Source: Mycolicibacterium aurum (lineage in GTDB: Bacteria; Actinomycetota; Actinomycetes; Mycobacteriales; Mycobacteriaceae). From it: a stretch of 64,000 nucleotides of DNA. The notes beneath the pieces are model-generated. The model was not told the DNA's origin. It did not search any database and saw only the letters and a program-made list of their open reading frames with translations. The stretch covers positions 3,596,001 through 3,660,000 of the forward strand of contig LT549889.1 of NCBI GenBank assembly GCA_900078775.1, written 5' to 3'. The translations under genes and the position numbers were made by a program. How positions within the stretch are numbered: position 1 is the stretch's first letter; every line of letters begins with the position of its first letter. This document shows, in pieces, positions 43,183 to 53,100 of this stretch.

Positions 43183-46100
43183 GTGACCGACGGCACTGCA
43201 GATTCCCCAAGCCAGGCCACGCGTTCTGGTCGGCGCGCCAACGGATCCCCCGACCCGGCCGACACCCGCGAGTACAGCGAACGGTTGGCAGCGCTAGCCC
43301 GATTCACCCTCCGGCACAAAGCGCTGGTCATCGGGGTATGGCTGGGCGCCGCGGTGGTTCTCGCGCTGCTGTTTCCCCAGCTGGAAACCGTGGTGCGCCA
43401 ACAGTCGGTGGACCTCATTCCTCGCGATGCGCCGTCCTTGCAGACGGTTGACCGCATGAGCGCCGCGTTCGGCGAAGAAGGCTCGAAAACCATGGTGTTT
43501 GTCGCCATGGAAGACCCCAATGGGTTGACTCCGACTGCACGGCAGCGCTACGGCGAACTCGTGAGCCGGTTGCAGACCGAAGGCGACCACGTCCTGCTGG
43601 TGCAAGACCTACTGGCCGATCCGATTACCGAAGCCCAGGCGGTCAGCGTCGACCGCAAAGCCTGGTACCTGCCCGTCGGCGTCGCCGGCACCCTCGGAGA
43701 CCCCACGGCCGCAGAATCCGTCAACGCGGTGCGCGACATCGCCGCGGAGGTGTTCACCGACTCAACCACGACCGTGCAAGTGACGGGACCACCGGCGACC
43801 TTCAGCGACATGATCGCCTCCGCTGAGCACGACCTGCTGCTGATCTCAATCGCCACCGCTGGCGTGATCGCCCTGATCCTGCTGATCGTCTACCGGTCGG
43901 TGTTCACCGCGCTGTTACCGCTGCTGGTAATCGGGTTGAGCCTGGCAGTCGGGCGCGGCGTGCTGTCCGCCCTCGGCGAGATGGGCATGCCGGTCTCCCA
44001 GTTCACCGTCGCCTTCATGACGGCGATCCTGCTCGGCGCCGGAACCGACTACACCGTGTTCCTGATCAGCCGATACCACGAGCAGCGCCGCGCCCAAGTA
44101 CCCGCCGATCAGGCCATCATCCACGCCACCGCCAGCATCGGGCGCGTCATCCTCGCCTCCGCCGCCACCGTCGCACTCGCGTTCCTGGCCATGGTCTTCG
44201 CGCGGCTCAGCGTCTTCGCCGCCCTAGGCCCCGCGTGCGCCATCGCCGTGCTGTTCGGATTTCTGGCCACCGTCACCCTGCTGCCACCCGTGCTGTCGCT
44301 AGCCGCCAAACGCGGCATCGGTGAACCCAAACCCGACCGCACCCGCCGCTACTGGAACAGCGTCGCCGTCGCCGTGGTCCGCCGTCCCGTGCCACTACTC
44401 ATCGTCAGCCTGGTCATCCTGCTCGCCCTATCAGCAGCCGCTGCAACCATCAAAATCAGCTACGACGACCGCAAGGGACAACCAGACACCACAGCCAGCA
44501 ACCAGGGCTACCACCTGCTGGACCGCCACTTCCGCAAAGACGTCGTCATCAGCGAATTCCTCGTCGTGGAAAACCCGACCGACATGCGGACCGGGAAAGG
44601 ACTGGCCGACCTCGACGAGATGGCCTCCCGCGTCTCCCAGATCCCCGGCGTCACCAAAGTTTCCGGAGTCACCCGCCCCACCGGAGAGCGCCTCGACCAA
44701 GCAGAACTGGCCTGGCAGAACGGCCAGATCGGCGACAAAATGGCCGGCGCGGTCGCCGAGGGCAACTCACGCAAAGACGACCTCGCCAAACTCACCGGCG
44801 GCGCCGACCAGCTCGCCGACGGCCTCGCCCAACTCGACAGCACCGTGCGCACCGCCCTCACACCACTGGCCGGAATCCTCACCCAAGCCCAATCCGCAGG
44901 AACTCAGGTCAACCAATTCCGGCCACTGCTGCAACAGCTTTCCGCCACTGCCCCCGCCGTCGACCAAGCCATCCAATCCGGCCCAGGACTACGACCGCTG
45001 GCCAACCAAGCCCAAAACGCAATCACCCAGCTCGACCCACTCGTCGGCGCCCTCAACACCTCACCGTGGTGTGCCACCACCCCGCAATGCGCCCAAATCC
45101 GCGACCAGGTGAAGATCCTGGTCACTCTGCGCGACAGCGGATTCTTCACCCAGATCGCCGACCTCGGGGACCGCTACGATCCCGCCACCAATGCCACAGT
45201 CGGTGGCACCCTCGCCAACGTCCAAAACGCAGTCGCCTCGCTGGACAAGGCATTCGGAGCCCTCGGTGACCCCGCCGACCTCGCCACCAACCTCCGCCGA
45301 TTGCAGGACGGAATCGGACAGCTGGCCTCCGGCGCCCAAGCACTCGCCACCGGCGTCCGCACCCTCGCCGACAGCAACATCGAAATGCTGTCCGGCATGA
45401 GCCAGATCGCCACCCAACTGCAAAACTCTTCACGCGCAGCGGCCGACTCCGACTCCTCGAGCGGTTTCTACCTGCCCGCCAACGCATTCGAGAACCGGCA
45501 ATTCACCGACGTCGCCGAACAATTCCTCTCACCGGACGGCAAAACAGCGCGGTTCATGATCGAAAGCAGCCACGACCCATACAGCGTTGAAGCGATGGAC
45601 CTCGCCAGCCGCATCACCGACACCGCCAACACCGCACGACCCAACACGTCACTCGCCGACGCCACCGTGTCCGTCGCCGGCTTCCCCGCCGTCAACTCCG
45701 ATATCCAACGACTCCTATGGGCCGACTTCGCACAACTGGCCATCGCCACCATAATCATCGTCGGCGTCATCCTGGTCCTACTGCTGCGCGCACTCCTGGC
45801 ACCCCTCTACCTACTAGGCACCGTCGTGCTGAACTACCTCGCCTCGCTCGGCATCGGCGTTGTGGTCTTCCAATGGGGACTGGGCCACGAAATCGCCTGG
45901 CCCGTACCGCTGCTGGCGTTCATCATCCTCGTCGCCGTCGGCGCCGACTACAACATGCTGCTCGTCTCACGGCTCCGCGAAGAATCCGGAACCAACATCC
46001 GCGTCGGCGTCCTGCGCACCGTGGCAAACACCGGAGCCGTCATCACCTCCGCTGGCCTGATATTCGCCGCCAGCATGTTCGGCCTCATGGTCGGCTCAGT

Positions 46101-46305
46101 CGCCATCATGATCCAAGCCGGCCTCATCATCGGCTTCGGGCTGCTGCTCGACACCTTCCTCGTGCGCACCCTCACCGTGCCCGCCATCGCCACACTCCTA
46201 CGCGAAGCCAGCTGGTGGCCCACCAAAGCAACAAACCCGCGACGTGGTCAGACCAACGCAGGAGGCATGAAGGACGCACCTCACGTGCTGGTCCAGGAGA
46301 GGTGA
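43183..46305 (+). CDS. MmpL-family RND transporter
   Basis: A 1040-residue membrane transporter of the MmpL class. A first transmembrane helix (about 42-62) precedes a periplasmic domain. The helix bundle holds GAGTDYTVFLISRYHEQR and, in the second half, VAVGADYNMLLVSRLREES, the conserved Asp-Tyr pairs of the proton relay. The second periplasmic domain is longer and Ala/Gln-rich. It should export lipids or hydrophobic compounds. The GTG at 43183 is preceded by GGAGG. A long palindrome overlaps its promoter. It closes the metabolic cargo. Confidence 0.88.
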   Translation: MTDGTADSPSQATRSGRRANGSPDPADTREYSERLAALARFTLRHKALVIGVWLGAAVVLALLFPQLETVVRQQSVDLIPRDAPSLQTVDRMSAAFGEEGSKTMVFVAMEDPNGLTPTARQRYGELVSRLQTEGDHVLLVQDLLADPITEAQAVSVDRKAWYLPVGVAGTLGDPTAAESVNAVRDIAAEVFTDSTTTVQVTGPPATFSDMIASAEHDLLLISIATAGVIALILLIVYRSVFTALLPLLVIGLSLAVGRGVLSALGEMGMPVSQFTVAFMTAILLGAGTDYTVFLISRYHEQRRAQVPADQAIIHATASIGRVILASAATVALAFLAMVFARLSVFAALGPACAIAVLFGFLATVTLLPPVLSLAAKRGIGEPKPDRTRRYWNSVAVAVVRRPVPLLIVSLVILLALSAAAATIKISYDDRKGQPDTTASNQGYHLLDRHFRKDVVISEFLVVENPTDMRTGKGLADLDEMASRVSQIPGVTKVSGVTRPTGERLDQAELAWQNGQIGDKMAGAVAEGNSRKDDLAKLTGGADQLADGLAQLDSTVRTALTPLAGILTQAQSAGTQVNQFRPLLQQLSATAPAVDQAIQSGPGLRPLANQAQNAITQLDPLVGALNTSPWCATTPQCAQIRDQVKILVTLRDSGFFTQIADLGDRYDPATNATVGGTLANVQNAVASLDKAFGALGDPADLATNLRRLQDGIGQLASGAQALATGVRTLADSNIEMLSGMSQIATQLQNSSRAAADSDSSSGFYLPANAFENRQFTDVAEQFLSPDGKTARFMIESSHDPYSVEAMDLASRITDTANTARPNTSLADATVSVAGFPAVNSDIQRLLWADFAQLAIATIIIVGVILVLLLRALLAPLYLLGTVVLNYLASLGIGVVVFQWGLGHEIAWPVPLLAFIILVAVGADYNMLLVSRLREESGTNIRVGVLRTVANTGAVITSAGLIFAASMFGLMVGSVAIMIQAGLIIGFGLLLDTFLVRTLTVPAIATLLREASWWPTKATNPRRGQTNAGGMKDAPHVLVQER

Positions 46306-46350
46306 GAAGCGAACAGAGCAATACCCGGCGCTACATGCCGACCAGCGTGA

Positions 46351-46424
46351 GGGCGTATTCACCCCGAATGAATACGACCCCTGCGCCAGTAGAGTCAGCC
46401 GACTTTCGACGGACGAAATTCGAA
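46351..46424. repeat. Right copy of the noncoding repeat flanking the metabolic cargo
   Basis: The copy shares ATTCACCCC, CGACCCCT, GCCA-A/G-TA and CGACGGACGA with 33718-33790, in the same direction. Together the two copies bracket about 12.5 kb of metabolic genes. The remaining 46306-47083 holds no recognisable gene. Confidence 0.5.
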
Positions 46425-47083
46425 ACACGTGCAAAGTTGGCCGACCCGTCAACCGGGCAACACACCACCGTTGCAGCCGGTCTTCGTTGAACTCGTCCCT
46501 CTCCGAGCGACCGGCCTCCCGCCACGCAGCTTGGTTCTTCCCCAGCGGCAGTTTCGGCGGCACTTCACCAATGAGAACATCCAATTAATGGTGCGAGGAT
46601 AGCGAGGATCGCCAACATCGGGCATCTTTCTGACCGCCCTCGCATATGACCGCAGTACAACTCTCAGCCGCCGGCCTTGAAGCCTGGTAAAACACGGGTT
46701 TGTCGGCTCCGGTCAGAGTCGTCAGACCAACTCGAAGACAAGGAACCGCCCTGCCGTTCGGTCATGTCACCAACGGGCTGGACGCGGTAACCACGAAAGG
46801 ATCATCGGACCCGCGCCGGCTTGCGGATACGGCGTCCGCAATGCGTGCTGGTTATTGCAACGTGAAGCCCAAACCAACATCCTTCGCCGTCGCGTGAACG
46901 GGAGCCGGCACCGGCGGCCGAGATCTTCAACGCAACTGCGGTTGTCGGTATGCGTGGCCGACATGGCGAGTGACCGATTGGTTCGTTTCAAGACGGGTTA
47001 CTCGCGCGGTCTTCTCAAGCCAACCGCGCACGCTTGTGTGAAGCACAGACAAAGATCGCGTTCCAACAGTCATCCGCAAGGTG

Positions 47084-47845
47084 CTACGGAATGATTGTCA
47101 CGGGGATACTGTGACTGCGGTCAATACCGGAATCTGTATGCGCAGTTACGGTTATGACGTATTCGCCAGGATGCTGCACACTCATACATGTACCAATCGG
47201 ATCGCTGCATCCCGACCCACTTATCGCGTGGTCGGTGTTGCGACCCTGGATTCGTACCGACGAGGAGCATGCACCGACGGATTCGAGTCCGTCGGCATCG
47301 GTGGTCCAACTGACTCGGAGGGTCTTGTTCCCGACGTTGTCAGCGCGATAGCTGTTGAGCCCGACTTTGTCATATGCCCACGTGGCTATCGATTGCGCCG
47401 TCATTGGTTGCTGGGCGATCGAAGGGCTTGGCGGCGCGGTCGTCCCCGCTAGCGCAAACGCGATGGTGACTGCTCCCGCCGCGCCAAATACGGCGGCATA
47501 ACTGTATCCGCGGTGCCTGCTCAAACCTGCCATGAGCAGACCGCCACGACCTACCGCGAGTTCCCGGCGAATCAGGCTGACCCGTACTACCAGTAGCACG
47601 GCGAGGCTCACGCTCTTCAGAAACCTCGTCACTGGATAGCGTTCCGTGTCATCGTGGAGCGCAGCGAGCAGATCGCTTTCCCACTCGGCGCGATGCGTTT
47701 CTCGAATATCGAGAGGGAGGGTCCATGCCGCGGCTTTGACCAGCGCCCGAACACCAGGTGTCCAACGCCCTGTTGCGCTGCCGCGGTCGCCCTCGAATGC
47801 GGGGCGACCCTGGAGCTGCAGCTTGTCTTCTCTAAGAGGCCCCAA
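47084..47845 (-). CDS. Single-pass membrane protein, permease-prefix-like
   Basis: A 253-residue protein with a cytoplasmic N-terminal region (ALVKAAAWTLPLDIRETHRAEWESDLLAALHDD) like the prefix domain seen in some actinobacterial permeases. A hydrophobic helix near residue 65-85 and another at about 115-135 follow. The C-terminal 110 residues are an extracytoplasmic, beta-rich domain with several Cys. The TTG at 47845 is weakly supported; other starts are possible. Function is unknown. Confidence 0.5.
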   Translation of the reverse strand: MGPLREDKLQLQGRPAFEGDRGSATGRWTPGVRALVKAAAWTLPLDIRETHRAEWESDLLAALHDDTERYPVTRFLKSVSLAVLLVVRVSLIRRELAVGRGGLLMAGLSRHRGYSYAAVFGAAGAVTIAFALAGTTAPPSPSIAQQPMTAQSIATWAYDKVGLNSYRADNVGNKTLRVSWTTDADGLESVGACSSSVRIQGRNTDHAISGSGCSDPIGTCMSVQHPGEYVITVTAHTDSGIDRSHSIPVTIIP

Positions 47846-47963
47846 GACCGGTCATACCCGGCACGACGATGACGGCCACTCGCTCATCCCGGGTCAAGCT
47901 GTCACTTGAAACTTCGGCGAGACGTGTTCTCCGCTTCCGCAGTTGAAATGACACCATAGGGTT

Positions 47964-48448
47964 ATGACGTTTGAGCCCGTGGACCTCAGCGGGTTCAGCG
48001 GCTGGGCGCCGTTCGCCGACCTTGCCACTGCCGACGTCCCCACTAGCCCCGGCGTCTACTAGGTGGTGCGACCTACCGATGATCCGCCGTCATTCCGCGA
48101 CACCTCTCCTGCCGGCCGCTTCAAAAGGCAAGGACCCCACCGTGCCCACCGCCGAACTGCAGGCGCTGTGGGTGCCCGGCACCCGGATCGTCTACATCGG
48201 CAAAGCAAACGCCGGCGCTACCGGACGCCGCGGTCTACGCAAGCGCCTCAACGAGTTCCGCCGGCACGGCGCCGGTGAACCGGTCGGCCACTCCGGAGGA
48301 CGCCGCATCTGGCAGCTCGCCGACAGCCACGCCATATTGGTGGGCTGGCGCCACCGAAGAGGCCGACGCCGCCGTCACGGAGACCCAGATGATCGCGCAG
48401 TTCCGCGCCCACCACGGGCGTCTGCCGTTCGCCAACATGCGCGGCTGA
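47964..48448 (+). pseudogene. GIY-YIG-type nuclease, broken
   Basis: Three reading frames together spell a GIY-YIG-like protein of about 160 residues: GVY, then VYIGKANAG, LRKRLNEFRRHG and an ending FRAHHGRLPFANMRG. The ATG frame is stopped by TAG at 48060. A frameshift then moves into the frame with VPTAELQALWVPG, and a second near 48340 returns to the frame of TEEADAAVTETQM. Such nucleases are common in islands and defence loci. This one is clearly decayed. Confidence 0.75.
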
Positions 48449-48500
48449 GTCTTCACCCAGACCGCGAGGGCGGCTATCACCGCCGGTGACCTCCGTCTAG

Positions 48501-51433
48501 GTGGCCCACGGTATCGTTGCCCACTTGGTGGAAACCGACTTCACATACGAACAGCTCAGCGCCGAGAGCTTCGAACAGCTGTCGGTAGCCCTGGCGGCAT
48601 CGCTGGTGGGTGCTGGCGTAGAGGTATACGGCCGCGGCCCCGACGGCGGACGAGAGGCCACCTTCACCGGCCTGGTCAACTGGTCGGCCACCACGACCGA
48701 CGACGACGGCCAATGGGACGGATACACGGTCGTCCAGGCCAAGCAATGCCAAACCGTGATGGAACCGGCCGACAACCTCAGATGGCTGAAGGGACAGATC
48801 CGCGACGAGTTCGACACGTGGATGGACCCGAATAGTAAACGGCAACAACGCTTCCCCCACTATCTGCTGATCGTCACCAACGTTCGCCTGTCGCCCAACG
48901 ACCCCGGCGGGGGCGTCGATGCGATTCGCACGTACGTCAGCGACATCCTCGACCGTGAGTACCCCCCGACCGACGACCACGGGAAAACGCGTACGCCACG
49001 GAGCCGCGGACTGCGTGAGGTACGGGTGTGGCACCGCGACAAACTCAACACCCTGCTGACTCAACACAACGGAATTCGAACACGCTTTGCACCGCTGGTC
49101 ACGCTGGGAGACCTACTGGCGCGACTGGAGCGGCTCGACACCCTGTTACCTGGGCTGATCCCACAAGATTTCATCGGGGGGTCCTGCACGAGCATGCTGA
49201 AACCACGCTCGTCGGTGACCGCTGGGTGCGCTTCGACGAGGCCGGGGACGACTTCAGCCACCAGTCCGTCGAGCAAGTCATCTTCGACCTTCCAGTGCGC
49301 GACAGCGACGAGCAGCGCACCTCGGCTCTACGCGGCATCCTGGATCGGGGCAATCAGGTTTTGAGCCCCACCATCCCCCGTGCCGGCGATCAGGGGCAGC
49401 ATCGAGCGCCGCGGCACCTGGTCATCACCGGTGCACCCGGCAACGGGAAGAGCACCTTGGCCAAGTACCTGACGCAGGTCTACCGCGCCGCGTTTGCCCG
49501 CACCGAGGCGGCCGAACCCGCCGTGAGCGCGTTGGTCGATGCGACCGATGCGTCGCTGCACCGTTTGGGCCTCGATCCGCCCACCATCCCGCGGTGGCCC
49601 CTGCGCATCGACCTGGCAACTATGGCCGAAAAGATGGGCCCCGACACCGGCGGGCCAAATTTGCGCCGCTACATGGCCGATCAGATCAGTCTCGACTCAC
49701 CCGTTCCCGTGCATGTCGGAACGCTCGACACGTGGCTGCGACTGTGGCCCAGCGTGCTGCTGTTAGATGGCCTCGACGAGGTCACCCACCCCGCTCTTCG
49801 TCAACGCGTCCTGCACGAAATCACGAACCTGCTCGACAAGGCAGCCGCTATCGATGCCGACCTGTTCGTGGTCATCACCACCCGGCCCACCGGGTACACC
49901 CCGCTGCTACCCGATCGCTTCGAACAACTAGACCTGGACTACTTCACCCATGAGGAAGCCCGCGACTACGGCCGACACGTCACCACTCAACGCCTGGCCA
50001 GCGACCCCGAGTATCAGCGGTCCACACTGGCGCGCTTCGATGCCGCCGTCGCCGGCACCACGGTGGATCGACTCCTGACCACTCCCCTGCAGGTGCTCAT
50101 CCTGACCGTGGTCGTGGGCCGACAAGGTCCACTGCCAACCAACCGCTACGACCTGTTCTGGACCTATTACGACACCGTCTTCAAACGCGAAGCCGGGAAG
50201 ACCACGCAACTGCGGGAGTTCCTCAACCGCCACAGCTCCGACATCACCGCCCTGCACAAACGCGTCGGCATCGTCCTGCACCGTCTGTGCGAGGCCACCC
50301 AAGAACTACGAGGGCGCCTCGGACTGGACGAACTCACTCAAATCGCCCGCGACCGCATGCTCGAGCAAGGCCACTCCCTCGACGCCGCCAACGACATGGC
50401 CACCACATTGGTCACCATTGCCACGCACCGGCTGGTCCTGCTGTCTGCAGACGACGACGGCCTCGTCTCATTCGACATCCGCAGCCTCCAAGAATTGATG
50501 GCGGGCTGCGCGCTGGTCGACGTGCCGGAGAAAACTGCCCGGAACAATCTCGTCACAGCAGCGTGCAGTCCGCACTGGCGCAACGCCTGGCTGTTCGGCG
50601 CCGGCCGTCTGTTCACCGGACCCGATCATCTGTGCAACCTGGTGACCGACGTCGTCGAAGCCTGCGATAAGGAGGGGCACTGGAACGGATGGCTCTACCC
50701 AGCTGGCCCCGAGCTCGCCGCCGACATCCTCGAAGACGGCTTGGCTTCGGATAGACCCACTCACCGCCGACGCTTGATAGAGGTGGTCCTGCGCGCCCTC
50801 GACGGCCCGATGCCGCAGGACCCAAAGGGCTTGGCGCAGAGGCTCTCCGTGGCCACCGACACCCACGGAGTGTCCCGAGGCGCCACCTCGGCGAGCCTGA
50901 CCGCAGACCGGGCGCTCGTCCGCGACCGGCTTAGCCACACCTTCGCCACCACCGATCCCACACACGCGAGCTTCGCCATAGCCGCCACGATCCTCCATTA
51001 CGGCTCTCTAGGCACCAACATTCCAGGGCAACCAGGTGACGTTCAGCGCTACGCCGATGTCTGGACCCACCGCGACCTGGGGGACCGCGTCCGGCTTGGC
51101 TCCTACCTGTTGGGCACCCTGCAGAACTACGACCCCAGCGGCTACCCGCCGCCGACGATGGTCTTCGAGGCCCTCGACGAGTGCAACCAACTTCTGATGA
51201 CTCGGAACTCGGCCGGCACTTTGCGGCCGCTGAGTACAGGCGCAGTGTTCAATTGCGCCGACCTACACGCCGCGCTCACCGACCCCGACGCCCGCGCTGA
51301 ATTGGAGATCATCCTCGAAGCCGTGCCACCGGAGGATTGGCCTGCCCGCTCGTTACTGGCGCGGGCCTACTGGCCCACCGCATCGCGCTGGCCCATCGCC
51401 TCTAGGCTTCGTGTCGCGGGCGACGCCGTCTAG
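48501..51433 (+). pseudogene. Mrr-NACHT/STAND defence protein interrupted by a frameshift
   Basis: Frame A (48501 to about 49181) holds a restriction-endonuclease-like domain with GPDGGREA and VVQAKQ, fitting the PD-(D/E)xK pattern. Frame B (about 49182-51433) holds a NACHT domain with Walker A GAPGNGKS, Walker B VLLLDGLDEV and a helical C-terminus. The frames join at six Gs (49176-49181); one more G would give a continuous protein of about 977 residues. Such Avs-type proteins sense phage proteins and then destroy DNA. The break may be a true mutation, a sequencing error, or slippage. Stand-alone open frames are 48501-49364 and about 49183-51433. Confidence 0.78.
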
Positions 51434-51605
51434 CCGCGCCACCGGTCGCGATAGACCGAGATTCAAGTCAAACTGGCGCGATCGTAGAACCGGCTGAGGC
51501 CCGCGGCTGCCCGCGCGAGGCCGTTCTGCGCAGCAGTGCACAGGTTGAGTTGTCCTGTGAGTCAACAATCCTTTGTGGACGACCTGATCTTATCGGCTAC
51601 TGCGG

Positions 51606-52985
51606 TCAGGAGGTGAACACGGAGTCATCTGTCGGTGTCGCGGGATTCGCCTTGCCGGTGATCAACTCGCGGACCCTATACCCCAGTCTATGAGTTTGGG
51701 AAGCGCTACATAGCGATCGTGTCGGTGCCTTGGTGCCCGCCACCCGATTCAGAAGTGCGCATGTCAGCAAGACTCTGGCGCTTTCGGTGAGCAGATGAAG
51801 CTCTTCCGGGTCGTACTTAATCTTCGGCTTGTGCTTGAGGTCGCCATAGTGCTTCCAGAGTGCACGCGCCCACTTTTGTGGGTCGCCGACGAATGCGGTG
51901 AAATCACTTCCGATATGCCTCGCGAGCCTCTCTGCCTGGTTGTCTCTGTCACTCTTTGGCTTAGCCCACGCGCGTTTGTCACTCTTGTGGTAGTTGACCC
52001 AGTACTCAATGGCGACGCAGATGTCCTGTAAAACGCTCTCAACAACTACCGATCGTGCGACTCGGTGGCGGGACGTAAGCGGCCCGACCGCGCGCGGGTG
52101 TAAATCTGCAAGCCTCACCCACCGCTTTAGGCCATCGACACCGCCAAGGGTCTCATAGCGGACCAACGGAAAAGAGGTGCTTCTAGGGGGAGACCCGACT
52201 GCTAGCGGCATCTCCATGAGCCGCTCAGACCAGAACTTCGCGTTGGAAGTTTCGTTCGGTCTTGAAAGATCAAGGCGCACATAGCCGCCGTCGGCACGGA
52301 CGAAGCCGTCCCAACATAGGTTGATCAGATTCTGGATCGATATGAGCACGTTGATGTGGGTATGCCAGTCCACGGGTGAGTTCGTGATAGATGCGATCGA
52401 CAGCGGCGTGTAGGCACGTTGATCATCGGCGGGGCCCGTCACTTCGAAATGGGTTGACACAGAGAGCATGTGGGACTTCGAGATCTGGGCGGTCTGTTCC
52501 GGCGCTGCTTGGATCCTGGTGGTGATGACTGTTGGACGATTGTATTGGTCGTGTTCCGCTTCAGATTCGGCCCCCGTGATGGACGACCAGTGTTGGAGTC
52601 CAGGGATATAAGCCGTCATCTCGTACATCCGCGATGATTTGAGTTCATCGCCCCTGAAACCTACCGCGAGCGCCCGGCAGAAGTACGTGCGGCTGGAAGC
52701 CCTAACGCCGCCGATATTCACGCTCTCGCTGACACCACTGATGTCGAAAGCCAGCGTGCTGTGAATGGTGGTGACCGCTAGCAGACAGTCAGGCACGTGT
52801 TGTTGTTTCTGCAATGCACCTAGGCCACCCCCTATTGGAAGAGGGCCAGGAACCGACACTTCAATTCGGTCGCCAGACTTAGCCAAATGCGCGGCGAACG
52901 CACTCTCGTCTCCGCCTGTCTCTTCGAAAAATGGCCAGACATAACCCACCGTGCCGGCGAGTGAGTCGGCTACTAACTTGTCCAT
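51606..52985 (-). CDS. ApeA-like protein (candidate anti-phage HEPN-family protein)
   Basis: A 459-residue protein. The N-terminal 230 residues start GTVGYVWPFF, contain DRIEVSVPGPLPIGGGLG, and are beta-rich, like the N-terminal domain of ApeA-type defence proteins. The C-terminal 150 residues are helical and HEPN-like (SDFTAFVGDPQKWARALW, then a KHYGDLKHKP helix). The expected Arg-x4-His motif is not intact, reading YGDLKH, so catalysis may differ. The ATG at 52985 is supported by upstream GGGGGAACG. It is divergent from a membrane protein gene, with 115 bases between. Confidence 0.6.
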   Translation of the reverse strand: MDKLVADSLAGTVGYVWPFFEETGGDESAFAAHLAKSGDRIEVSVPGPLPIGGGLGALQKQQHVPDCLLAVTTIHSTLAFDISGVSESVNIGGVRASSRTYFCRALAVGFRGDELKSSRMYEMTAYIPGLQHWSSITGAESEAEHDQYNRPTVITTRIQAAPEQTAQISKSHMLSVSTHFEVTGPADDQRAYTPLSIASITNSPVDWHTHINVLISIQNLINLCWDGFVRADGGYVRLDLSRPNETSNAKFWSERLMEMPLAVGSPPRSTSFPLVRYETLGGVDGLKRWVRLADLHPRAVGPLTSRHRVARSVVVESVLQDICVAIEYWVNYHKSDKRAWAKPKSDRDNQAERLARHIGSDFTAFVGDPQKWARALWKHYGDLKHKPKIKYDPEELHLLTESARVLLTCALLNRVAGTKAPTRSLCSASQTHRLGYRVRELITGKANPATPTDDSVFTS

Positions 52986-53100
52986 CTCGACGTTCCCCCC
53001 TGCGACCCTGGCGGATCTGTAGCACCCGACCAACCAAGATCTACTACACCGCGCAGACAAGGGAACCGATTACGCGGCAGCTGCGTGAAATGATGTTTGG

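Noticed and set aside
46198..46584. 128-residue minus-strand frame after mmpL
   Set aside because: It spans the mmpL 3' end and the noncoding repeat, has a random composition and no ribosome site.
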